Below are positions 22,480-32,564 of a DNA stretch of 64,000 bases, piece after piece. Every line of letters starts with the position of its first letter. Positions within the stretch are counted from its first letter, which is position 1. Under the pieces are notes generated by a model, which ran no database searches, was not told where the DNA came from, and worked only from the letters and a program-made list of their open reading frames with translations. The stretch spans positions 168,063,833-168,127,832 of the forward strand of contig OZ024743.1 in the NCBI GenBank assembly GCA_964016885.1, written 5' to 3'. This DNA is from Eledone cirrhosa (Eukaryota > Mollusca > Cephalopoda > Octopoda > Eledonidae). Made by a program: the position numbers and the translations under genes.

Positions 22480-22495
22480 CATTATTGTTATTATT
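22427..22495. repeat. ATT microsatellite linking H to B
   Basis: About 22 units with GTT and ATC interruptions; the 5' end of B (GCTGAATGCCATGG) starts directly after. Confidence 0.9.
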
Positions 22496-22712
22496 GCTGA
22501 ATGCCATGGTTGACGGAGGCTCGGCTCTGTAAGGTATAGTAATTTTTAACCGTTAAAACAATTGTAAATTGTTTAAAACTTGAACCAAATTATTGATAAA
22601 GACACCTTCCTCCTCATGAGAGGGGTCTTTCTGTCCGTTATTTGGCCCTTCGGGGTTAAATAACCAGTTATTGGGGTTTTGTACCCAATATTCATTTTAA
22701 ACAAAAAACAAC

Positions 22713-24575
22713 ATGGCTACGAAAAAGAAATTTCATACGTCACTCCCACTCATTCCGTCTTCTTCTTCCTCAATCATCACTACAGCAGAGAGAAGATTGT
22801 CTCTCTCCCTCCCTTCTTTAAATGTGTCTCTCTCCCTCCCTTCTCTTTCGCAAGTGACGAAAGAAAAGAAAAGTCTCGTGCAAAGCGTGCAAGGTTTCTC
22901 CACGACGACGACGACAGCGACGAAACAGGTGTGCGGGAAATACGAAAACCCAGTTCATTCGTCTGACGTCAGGAATAATAGCAGTAGCAGCCGTAATAAC
23001 AACAGCAACAGTGACAATAAAAACAACAGTAGCAGCCGCAACAGCATCACCAGCAGCATAAACAACAACAGCATTAGCAGCAGCAACACCAACAACAACC
23101 ACAGCAACAGCGGCGGAGGCAGTAGTCGTAGTACCTGCAGCAACAACAAAAGTACCAGCAGCTCTGACGACAACAACAACAGCAGAGAAAAACCAATCTC
23201 ATTTGCAGGTATTGCGAAAAATTTGGAAACAATCCTCATAACAAATGAGGAATTAGAGGAAGCGAAGAAGATGGTGACAAAGAACGGACACCGAGCAATC
23301 TGCAAGGCAGCGAAAAATTTTTTCGAAACCCAAGAGCACTGTACGGTCACGTACCGTACAGTAAGTACAAAATCCCGTAGGGTGGAAAGAGCCACAGAGG
23401 CCCAAATACAAAAAGCCTTGGGGTCTGTGTGGCAGCGGAAAACGCACATCACCCGAGGCAAAAAATATGCCACCGTAGACGTACTTTTTGCCACACCCCA
23501 GGAGGCAAAGGCCCAATCAGTAGTGACCCTAAGGAGCGAGGAAATGGTGTTGGTGCCTTCCTACTGTGGGCAAAAAATTGTGAGGGTCAAACTGACCCAC
23601 GTCCCCCCCGGAATGACCCCTTCTTGGCTGGCCGCGTCTGTCCTCGTCGGAATCGAGGACAAAACAACTGTACTGCAAGTACAGAAAAAAGTAAGAGAAG
23701 ATTGGGTCGGCTCCTCCATTGAGATGCTAATCCAAACCAACCAGGAGTGCATCGAAGCTATCCCGGATGTGATAGACTTCGATAACGGCACTCAACTGCC
23801 CATAAGTGTTGAGGGCAAACGCCCGAAATGCTTTCGCTGTGGATCGAAGACTCACTTCAGGGCCTTCTGCAACGAGAAGACCCTGAGAAAGGAGAAAACC
23901 CCCCTCCTTCCGAATCCGGCTCCACGGCTACCAGCAACAGGACAAGCGGCAACCAGGAACGATAGGCCCGTGGCACCCATACCCACTCCACGGAAATCAA
24001 AAACAGCAGCAGCAGTGGAAATACTAACAACAACAACAGCAATACCAAATGCAGCTGCAACAGAGACTCCAGTGCAAACATCACCAACAACAACAAGTGA
24101 AAGAGTGGAGTTGGTACCCCTCCCCGACCTCACAGAATCAGACATGGAGTGTGAGGTGGGAGAGAGATGGCAAAAGGTCTTAAGAAGGCACAAACGCAGA
24201 AGCAGCGCATCGTCGCCTTTGAAAAGTGAGGAAAGAAATGAGAAAAGGGTAAAGTCTACTGCAAAGAGACCCACAGCAACAACAACACCAACACCATCAC
24301 CACCCACACTAGCGCCACCATCACCACCGGCGACAACCCCACCGCCAACAACACCTTCAACACCACCACCACAAGCACCAACATCGCAAACACAACAACA
24401 AAACACACACACCCAGCAACAACGACAAGAAAATAGCAGAACCACACCCCACCCCCAGAAAAACAAATGCACGGCAATAAATACACACAACAAGAAACTA
24501 ATGACTTACATAATTGAACACAGACATTTCACAACAGGACTACATAATACCAGCACCAATCAAAACGCCAACTAA
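22713..24575 (+). CDS. Copy B ORF1: intact CCHC retrotransposon protein, 620 codons
   Basis: ATG at 22713 (AACATGGCTACG). Order: Ser/Leu-rich N-terminus, Asn/Ser-rich low-complexity region (about residues 88-158), conserved block about 160-370 (YRTVSTKSRRVERATEAQIQ, PSYCGQKIVRVKLTHVPP), CCHC knuckle C-x2-C-x4-H-x4-C at residues 373-386, then a Pro/Thr/Gln-rich tail. It is the longest open ORF1 in the window. The last stretch reads in a different frame from copy A: a two-base difference near 24510 diverts it to a stop at 24575, while the conserved tail continues in another frame to 24807. By analogy with L1-group ORF1 it would bind RNA and form particles with ORF2. Confidence 0.75.
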   Translation: MATKKKFHTSLPLIPSSSSSIITTAERRLSLSLPSLNVSLSLPSLSQVTKEKKSLVQSVQGFSTTTTTATKQVCGKYENPVHSSDVRNNSSSSRNNNSNSDNKNNSSSRNSITSSINNNSISSSNTNNNHSNSGGGSSRSTCSNNKSTSSSDDNNNSREKPISFAGIAKNLETILITNEELEEAKKMVTKNGHRAICKAAKNFFETQEHCTVTYRTVSTKSRRVERATEAQIQKALGSVWQRKTHITRGKKYATVDVLFATPQEAKAQSVVTLRSEEMVLVPSYCGQKIVRVKLTHVPPGMTPSWLAASVLVGIEDKTTVLQVQKKVREDWVGSSIEMLIQTNQECIEAIPDVIDFDNGTQLPISVEGKRPKCFRCGSKTHFRAFCNEKTLRKEKTPLLPNPAPRLPATGQAATRNDRPVAPIPTPRKSKTAAAVEILTTTTAIPNAAATETPVQTSPTTTSERVELVPLPDLTESDMECEVGERWQKVLRRHKRRSSASSPLKSEERNEKRVKSTAKRPTATTTPTPSPPTLAPPSPPATTPPPTTPSTPPPQAPTSQTQQQNTHTQQQRQENSRTTPHPQKNKCTAINTHNKKLMTYIIEHRHFTTGLHNTSTNQNAN

Positions 24576-24842
24576 CATAAGACTGCTAAAAATAGCACAG
24601 AAACAATACACAAATATTAAAACGAAATTCCCCAACGCAGTTGGTGATTTCAGGGACCTAGGAGGAACCATCAATCGAAGAGTATATTCAGACATTCTCT
24701 TAGAAGAGCCGACGACCAGCCGAAGGGACGATTCAACGGTCCCTTCACCAGACGATCAAGTGAAAAGGGATGTAAAAAACATCCCTCCTCTACCAAAAGT
24801 ACGGTAAGTGGTCTTTCCCATCTTTTCCACTCTATTTTAAAC

Positions 24843-26170
24843 ATGACCTCACTCAGAATAGGCAGCTTAAATGCGCGTGGCTTGGGGTCGTCATGGAAGC
24901 AGGGCCACCTGCTCAACGACCTCAGGTCACTAAACATAGATGTAGTGGCCATCAGCGAGACCAGAATCTCCGAAGCACGGGCCTTCGCACCGATCTTCGG
25001 CGGCTACGATTTGTACGCATCTCCCAGCCGTCCTGGATCGGGTGGAGGAGTTGCTGTGCTTTTTCGGAGAGGTGTGGATCTCGCCATACGGGCCATCTTC
25101 CTGGAACCAGAGGGTAAGCTGGTGGTGCTGGACGTGACCAGCGGAGACGGGCAAGCTTTCAGGCTAGTGGTCGAGCGGAGGTGGCTAACGCGTACATCGC
25201 GTCCGTCATCTGCTACCGCCTGACCGTCGTACCTCGTCCTGACTGCGCTGGAGCGTTTGCTCTTTCGCTTTTTGTGGAAGGGACGCGCTCCGATGGTCAG
25301 GCGGTTCATCTGTTGTCAACACCCGCTACGTGGAGGGCTGGGCATGCCGTGGCTGATGATGCGCAGGCACGCGCTCAGGCTACGACATCTCCACCTCTTC
25401 CTCGACGGTGATCAGGTGTGGTCGCCGTTTGCTAGACGCGTCTTTCCCCAGCTCGTTTCCTTGACGGAGCTGCAGTCCTGGGTCAAGCGAAGACCGAGAG
25501 GGAGCGCCTGGAGACTGGAATGTCTTCAGGCGCTCACAGCCCTCGACCAATCGGGCAATGTGATCGGTGGAAACTCCACCTCGGCGTTCTATAGAGGATT
25601 AGTGGAGGGGAAGAGCGACGACGTACTTGGGGAAACTCTAGGCGTCGACAAAAATCAACTAGCCAATCTCTTCGGGGGAACTTTCGGGCCGGGGCCTATG
25701 GACAACTTCCAGAAATCTCTGGCCTGGCACTGCTACCGAGGAGCCTTGCCAGTTCGATAAACTCTACAGGCTTGGAGGTGCCGTCAGCCGGGCATGTTCG
25801 AGATGCGCGCAGGGCGACGAAACCGTCCTGCACGCACTCGTCCAGTGTCCGAAAATTGCTGACTTGTGGGTTTATGTTGAACACCTGCTGTCGCGTTTAG
25901 GACGGATCCGGCTATCATCTGAGGATTGCCCCGCCCTCCTCCTTTAGCCGGGAAGGGCAGGCAGTTTTTATCTGCCTGGTGGCCATGGTGAAAGAGATAG
26001 TATGGTGGACACGTTTGAAAGGGCTGAAGACGAGCACTTACCTCTTCGGTGATGCTCTGATTGACTTTTTCAAATTTCATTTGAAAAGGAAAATCAGAGT
26101 AGAGAGGGAAGTGCTCTCTTCCCAGCATTTTGTTGAAAGATGGGTGAGAAAGCAAGAATGGCCCGAGTGA
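24843..26170 (+). pseudogene. Copy B ORF2 remnant (endonuclease N-terminus fused to C-terminal region)
   Basis: The ATG at 24843 opens 108 codons of clean endonuclease sequence (SLNARGLGSSWKQGH, ISETRISEARAF, GGGVAVLFRRGVD) up to FRLV. The deletion then joins it to codons of the region after the RT. A further short loss near 25235 (AAGCCCCGCC missing) and indels near 25755 and 25920 break the rest. CPRCAQ is changed to CSRCAQ near 25797. No RT remains. Confidence 0.85.
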
Positions 26171-26446
26171 ATGGGCCTACTCTGAGTATATATCTGTAAA
26201 TTAAAGGTGGAAAACTGGGAGAGGGCACTTGCCTTGGTGGTCAGGGTCATTGTGGCTTTTTACTGGGCTTTCTCCACAAATGTCCCTCCGAAGTCTCACC
26301 CCTATTGGGGAATTTTTCATTATTTTTTGTTACATCCTCTGTTTTTGTTTTTTACACGCAGAAATGCCCATTTGTACCGTCCTGCATTGTCCTGCACTGT
26401 CCTTAATGTTTACTTTATGTAAACCCTTGTGGTTAATAAAGAAATC

Positions 26447-26485
26447 ATTATTATTATTATTATTATTATTATTGTTGTTATTATT
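26447..26485. repeat. ATT microsatellite linking B to C
   Basis: ATT units with one GTTGTT interruption. B's tail and C's 5' end both abut it. Confidence 0.9.
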
Positions 26486-26715
26486 GCTGAATGCCATGGT
26501 TGACGGAGGCTCGGCTCTGTAAGGTATTGTAATTTTTCACCGTTGTAACAATTGTAAATTGTTTAAAACTTGCACCAAATTGTAGATAAAGACACCCTCC
26601 TCCTCCCGAGAGGGGTCGTTCTGTCCGTTATTTGGCCCTTCTGGGTTAAATAACCAGTTATTGGGGGATTTGTGCCCAATATTCATTTTAAAAAACAACT
26701 AAACCGTGAAAAAAC

Positions 26716-28682
26716 ATGGCCACAAAAAGAATTTTCACAAGTCACTCCCACTCCTGCCGTCTTCTTCTTCCCCAATCGTAATTACGTCAGAGAAAAGATT
26801 GTCTCTCTCCCTCTCTTCTCTAAATGTGGTGTCGCCTCTGTTGCCCCTTTCGCAAGTTACGACATTAAAGAAAAAGGAAAATGTAGTTTCTCGTAGCGTT
26901 CTTCATCAAGAGAACGAACGTACCGTGGAACATTTCTCCACGACGACGAAAGACGTGTGCGGTAAATACGGAAAGCCATTTCATTCGTCTGACGTCAAGA
27001 AGAATAGCAGCAGCAGCCGTAAGTAAAGCAGCAGCAGCAACAGTGGCGAGAAAAATACTAGTAGCAGAAACAACAACAACAACAACAACAGCGGCGGACG
27101 TGTTCGTAGTACCAGCAGCAACAACAAAGGTAACAGCAGCTCTGGCGACAACAACAACAACAAGAAAGTAAAACCAATCTCGTTTCCAGGTATCGCAAAG
27201 AACCTGGAAACCATCCTTATAACAATCGAAGAATTACAGGAAGCAAGGAAGATGGTGACGAAAACCCGAAACTGAGTAATCTGCAACGCAGCCGCAGAAT
27301 TTTTCGAAATCTAACAGCACTGTACGATTACGTACCGTACAGTAAGCACGAAGTCACGTAGGGTTAAAAGAGTCACAGAGGCTCAAATACAAAAAGCCTT
27401 AGGGTGTGTGTGGCAACGGAAAACGCATATCACCCGAGGCAAGAAATATGCCACCGTGGACGTGCTTTTTGCCACACCCCAGGAGACAAAGGCTCAATCC
27501 TTACTGACCCTAAGGAGCGAGGAAATGGTGTTGGTGCCCTCTTACTGCGGGAAAAAAATTGTGAGGGTCAAACTAACCTAAGTCCCCCCCCCCCCGGGAT
27601 GGCCCCTTCTTGGCTGGCTGGCTGCGTCTGTCCTCGTTGGAATCTACAAGTACAGAAAAAAGTACGAGAAGATTGGGTCGGTGCCTCCATTGAGATTTTA
27701 ATTCAAACCGACCAGGAGTGCATCGAAGCTATCCCGGATGTGCTGAGGGCAAACGCCCGAAATGCTTCCGCTGTGGGTCGAAGACTCACCTCAGGGACTT
27801 CTGCAATGAGAAGACCCGGAGAAAGGAGAAAACCCCCTCATTCTGAAAGCGGCTCCACTGCTACCAGAAACAGGACAGGCGGCAAGCAGGAAGTATAGGT
27901 CCGTGGAACCCATACCCACGCCACGGAAATCAAGAACAGCAACTGCAGTGGAAGTATCAACAACAACAGTAATACCAACTGCAGCTGCAACAGAGATTCC
28001 ACTGCAGACATCACCAACAAGAACAAGTGAAAGAGTGGAGCTGGTACCCCGCCCCGACCTCACAGAATCGGACATGGAGTGTGAAGTGAGAGAGGGATGG
28101 AAAAAGATTGCAAGAAGGCACAAGAGCAGAAGCAGCGCATCCTCGCCTTCAAAAAGGGAGGGAAGAGATGAAAAAAGGGTGAAGGCTACTGTAAAGAGAC
28201 TTACAGCAGCAACACCTGCAACACCATCACCACCCACACCAGCACTATTATCACCACTGGTGGCAACTCCACCGCCAACAACAGCAACACTTTCAACAAC
28301 ACCACCACAAGCACCAACATCGCAAACACAACAACAACGACAAGAAAACAGCAACACCACACCCAACCCCCCAAAAAGTAATGCACAGCAATAAATACAC
28401 ACAACAAGAAACTAGTGACTTACATAATTGAACACAGACGTTTCACAGTACCACTACATAATACCAGCACCAATCAATACACCAACGAACATAATACTGG
28501 TAAGAATATCACAGAAAGAATACACTAACATTAAAATGAAATTCCCCGACGCAGTTGGTGATTTCAGAGATCTAGGAGGGACACTCAACCGGAGAGTATA
28601 CTCGGATATACTCACAGAAGAGCCGACGACCAGCCGAAGGGACGGTTCAACGGTCCCTTCACCAGACGATCAAGGTAAGTGA
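26716..28682 (+). pseudogene. Copy C ORF1, broken
   Basis: The ATG at 26716 corresponds to that of copy B, with an early frameshift (26706-27026 continues the conserved frame). It is damaged around 27025 (TAA in the Asn/Ser-rich region), 27270, 27580 (a C-run of about twelve) and 27640-27745 (losses before the knuckle). The CCHC knuckle survives in part near 27765-27805 in a shifted frame. The Pro/Thr-rich tail is open at 27903-28394 and the final block at 28428-28682. The same two-base frame difference as in B lies near 28430. Confidence 0.8.
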
Positions 28683-31600
28683 TCCTTTCGCACCGATCTT
28701 CTACAGTTACGAGGTGTACGCATCTCCGAGCCGCCCGGGAGAGGGGGGCGGAGTGGCTGTGTTGTTTCGGAAAGGCTTGGGCCTCATCATACGGCCATCT
28801 TCCTGGACCCAGAAGGTAAGTCGAATGTGCTGGATGTGAACGGCAACGAAGGAAACGCTTTCAGACTAGCAGCCAGCCAGCCAAGAAGGGGCCATCCCGG
28901 GGGGGGGGGACTTGGGTTAGTTTGACCCTCACAATTTTTTTCCCGCAGTAATAGGGCACCAACACCATTTCCTCGCTCCTTAGGGTCAGTAAGGATTGAG
29001 CCTTTGTCTCCTGGGGTGTGGCAAAAAGCACGTCCACGGTGGCATATTTCTTGCCTCGGGTGATATGCGTTTTCCGTTGCCACACACACCCTAAGGCTTT
29101 TTGTATTTGAGCCTCTGTGACTCTTTTAACCCTACGTGACTTCGTGCTTACTGTACGGTACGTAATCGTACAGTGCTGTTAGATTTCGAAAAATTCTGCG
29201 GCTGCGTTGCAGATTACTCAGTTTCGGGTTTTCGTCACCATCTTCCTTGCTTCCTGTAATTCTTCGATTGTTATAAGGATGGTTTCCAGGTTCTTTGCGA
29301 TACCTGGAAACGTCTGAGATCGTCCCGCTCTTTAGTGTTAGTGGGCGACTGGAACGGTATCTTGGATGCATGCTGAGATTATGTGGGGCTAGTGGATACG
29401 GGAGGAGGGTGCAAGAGCCTCACCAACCTGCTCAGACGTTTTGAACTGTCTGACAGGTATCGAGTGGATCACCCGAATGTGCCAATGTGGACATGGACAA
29501 ACCGCATCGGGTCATCCAGATCGTATCTAGATAGGGTATTCTGCAGGGAACTAGATAAGGTTAGTATAGGTTGTCCACAATTTAAAATAGTTGACTACAC
29601 GGACCACATATTTGTGATCTGTGAGATCGATATAGACAGACTTCATAGACAAGGACCCGGTGACTGGAAGCTGAACGCGTCTTTCCAAGCTCACAAAGCC
29701 GACAGAGACCGCATTAGCGTATTAGTTAAGCGGGCGCTGACGGAACGGTCGTCAACAACAGGTGGTGGTTTGCCCTGAAAAGGGCAATTAAAGTAGAGTC
29801 GATTAGGTTTAGCAAAGGAGTAGTGATAGAGGAAAATATAGTAGAGGGTAAGCTATTCATAAAGCTAGAAGAGGCGTTTAGGACAGGCATCGCAACCGAC
29901 GTTCTTGCGGCGAGATTGGCACTCGACCATTTCTTCAACGCAAAAAAAACGAAGGCTGCGTTGTCAGAGCTAGAGCGCGCTCTGAAACACGAGGGGACAA
30001 AAGCCGTCCAATGGGTCCGGGTGGCAGAGGCGCGACATGCCACAAATCGGTTTTGTCTGACCAAAACGGGCACGTGTTGCTCGAACCCGAACAGATGTTT
30101 GAGGCGTTTCAGCTGCACTTTGTTGAACTGTTCGGGAGCAGCGGCGGGCCGTACGGGGTATGGATTTCAGTGCATACCTCGACGGACTTCCTCGGCTCTC
30201 GACGACTGCAGCACAGTGTTGCGAAAATCCAATAACAGCCCGTGAAATACCGGAAGCGATGGCTAACTGTACGAGGGGTAAATCGCCAGGTTTGGATGGT
30301 CTGCCCTACGAGTTTTATGCATTTATGCCAGATTTATTCGGTGACCACTTGGCAGACGTCTATTACAACTGCCAGCAGAACGGGAGCATTGCCAGTTTTG
30401 TGAGCCGGGGAGCGGTGGCGCTGCTGCGAAAAGACCCGAACAAAGGGGATGTTATCGATAACTCTGCTAAACGCAGAGTTCAAGATTTTGACCAAGGTGT
30501 TAGCAATGAGATTGGCGTTTGTCGTCGAGGATCTGGTGGGAGAGGCGCAGACATGCGCCATTCTGGATAGATCCATACACGAAAACCTCCACCTCATGCG
30601 ATACATCGTAGAGAGGGCGGTTAAGGAACCTGGCACGGGTGGGGCCCTGATCAACTTGGATCAATCCAAAGCATGGCTGCGGTCCTCGAGGCAGCTGGTT
30701 TCGGGCTCGTTTTCAGGGGTTGGATCACTGCGATGTACAGCGACATCTGCTCGGTTGTGAGGGTGAACGGTCACCTGGCGCAGCCATTCAGTATCATGCG
30801 CTCGGTCCTCCAGGGTTACCCGCTCTCGTCCCTCCTGTACGTATTGGCTCTCGAGCCGTTACTGCACAAACTGGGGGCGATGAGAGGCCTCCCACACGAA
30901 CTAGGATGCTGGAAATCCGTGTCGCCTTACGCCGACGACATCACTGTGAAAGTGTCAAGCACCGGACACGTTCAGAAGCTCGGCACCGCTCTCAAGGAAT
31001 ACGAAGCGTTGACAGGAGCAAAGATAAACCAGGAAAGGTCGGTGGGCTTGCAGCTCAGCACCTCGAGAGGCAAGTCCATGCCGTCCTACAGCGTCGTGGG
31101 TCGTTGGTCAGACACTGGTTAAATTGCTCTGGGTCTGGTTTGCACCGGAGCTCCAGATGGAGAAAAACTGGAGCGAGGTGACCAGCAGGGTTCCCTCCCT
31201 CACCCAGAAATGGGCCGAGAGGAAGCTGTCCCTGAAAGGCCAGGCGGAGGTGGCGAATGCGTACATCGCATCCGTCATCTGCTACCGCCTCGCCATCGTC
31301 CCTTGCCTCGGCGCAACTCTCACCAAAATGGAGCGCCTCCTCTTCCGTTTTTTGTGGAAGGGATGCGCTCTCATTGTCAGACGATCCATCTGCTGTCAAC
31401 ACCCGTTGCGTGGAGGACTGGGCATCCCATGGCTGATGATGCGCAAACATGCGCTGAGGCTGCGACATCTCTGGTGCTTCCTTGACGGTGAACAGGTGTG
31501 GTTGCCGTTCGCCAGGTACGTTTTCCCACAGCTCGTCTCCTTGACGGAACTGCAGTCCTGGGTCAGGAAAAGACTGAGGGATAGCGCTTGGAAACTGGAT

Positions 31601-32291
31601 TGTCTCCAGGCGCTCACCGCCCTCTGCCAAGCTGGGCACAAGCATCGGTGGAACATCCACCTCGGCGTTCTATAGACGACTAGTGGAGTGGAAGATCGAC
31701 GACGTTCTCGGAGAGATCCTGGGCATCGAAGAAGATCAGCTGATTGCTCTCTTCCGGAATACTTTCAATCCAGGGCCTATGGATAACTTGCAGAAATCCC
31801 TGGCCTGGCAGTGCTACCGGGGAGCGCTGCCGATTCGAGATATGTTCTACAGGCATGGGAGTGCTGTCAACCGAGCCTGTCCGAGATGCGTACAGAGCGA
31901 CGAAACCGTCGTGCACGCAGTCGTTCAGTGCTCGTGCATTGCTGACTTGTGGAGCTATGTGGAACAGTTGCTGTCGCGTTTAGGACCGATCCGGTTATCG
32001 ACTGAGTCCATTGTGTAGATTGTCTCGCCGTCCTCCGAGAAGGAAGAGCAGGCGGTTGTCATCTGCCTGGTGGCCATGGCGAAAGAGATTGTATGGTGGA
32101 CAGGGTTGAATGGGTTAAAGACAGACACATTCCTCTTCGGCGAATCCCTGATTAACTTTTTCAAGATTAACTTGAAGAGGAAAATCAGGGTGGAGAGGAA
32201 AGTGCTGTCGTCCAGCAAGTTTGTTGAAAGGTGGGTGAATGTTACGAGAATGGTCCGAGTGAACGGGACCGCTCTGAATATACGCTTGTAG
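28683..32291 (+). pseudogene. Copy C ORF2 (endonuclease + RT), broken
   Basis: The ORF2 start is deleted (28675 jumps to FAPIFYSYEVYASPSRPG), and the endonuclease is interrupted by the inverted ORF1 segment. It resumes at about 29318 with VGDWNGILDA and VDYTDHIFV. RT pieces: 29823-30245, 30160-30570 (KSPGLDGLPYEFY), 30449-30760, 30673-31122 (SVSPYADDITV; YADD at 30928-30939) and 31124-31675. The C-terminal finger CPRCVQSDETVVHAVVQC is in 31683-32018, and the C-terminus ends at 32291. At least seven frame breaks. Confidence 0.85.
28869..29312 (-). repeat. Inverted duplication of copy C ORF1 segment
   Basis: The minus strand of this stretch matches 27184-27627 almost base for base, including the homopolymer run (G-run at about 28899-28909 against the C-run at 27585-27596). 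It encodes the ORF1 conserved block (WQRKTHITRGKKYATVDVLF) backwards. It is inserted between endonuclease codons, replacing about 90 bp, so it disrupts ORF2. Confidence 0.9.
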
Positions 32292-32545
32292 TTTGAGGAA
32301 TAGAAACATTGAGACAGCGCGCTTGCCCTGGTGGTCAGGGTGGCCGTGGTCTTTTGTGTGGTTTTCGCCACGAGTAACCTTCGGAGTTTTCCCCGCTATT
32401 GGGGAATTTTTCATTGTTTCAATTTTCATTTTTATTGTTTATATATATATATATGTTTCTATGTCTTTTTTCTTTTTCGTTTCTTATATATGTACCGTCT
32501 GTAATGTTTTTCTTGATGTCGGCTCTAATGGCCAATAAAGTAATC

Positions 32546-32564
32546 ATTATTATTATTATTATTA
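32546..32564. repeat. ATT microsatellite at tail-to-tail junction of C and D1d
   Basis: Six to seven ATT units between AAAGTAATC (C, plus) and ACAGCTGCATTT (D1d, minus). Confidence 0.9.

Larger units (their letters stand above)
22496..26446 (+). mobile_element. B: APE element with C-type 5' end and A-type 3' end, ORF2 internally deleted
   Basis: The 5' end GCTGAATGCCATGGTTGACG and ORF1 match copy C. From just before ORF2 (GGTAAGTGGTCTTTCCCATC) onward the sequence matches A and D, so B is a chimera. At about 25167 endonuclease codons (FRLV) are fused to post-RT codons (equivalent to 7130 joined to 9163 in A), deleting about 2 kb including the whole RT. The 3' UTR is complete, followed by ATT at 26447. 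Confidence 0.85.
26486..32545 (+). mobile_element. C: full-length C-type APE element with internal inverted duplication
   Basis: About 6.06 kb, from GCTGAATGCCATGGTTGACG to a 3' UTR ending GGCCAATAAAGTAATC, then ATT. ORF2 and 3' UTR are diverged from A/B/D (FLWKGCALIVRRS instead of FLWKGRAPMVRRS). 28869-29312 is an inverted copy of its own ORF1 (27184-27627) sitting inside the endonuclease region. Confidence 0.85.

Noticed and set aside
23852..24493. 213-codon minus-strand ORF opposite ORF1 of copy B
   Set aside because: It is the antisense of the Pro/Thr-rich ORF1 tail, with Val/Gly-rich composition from ACC/CAC codons and no conserved motif.
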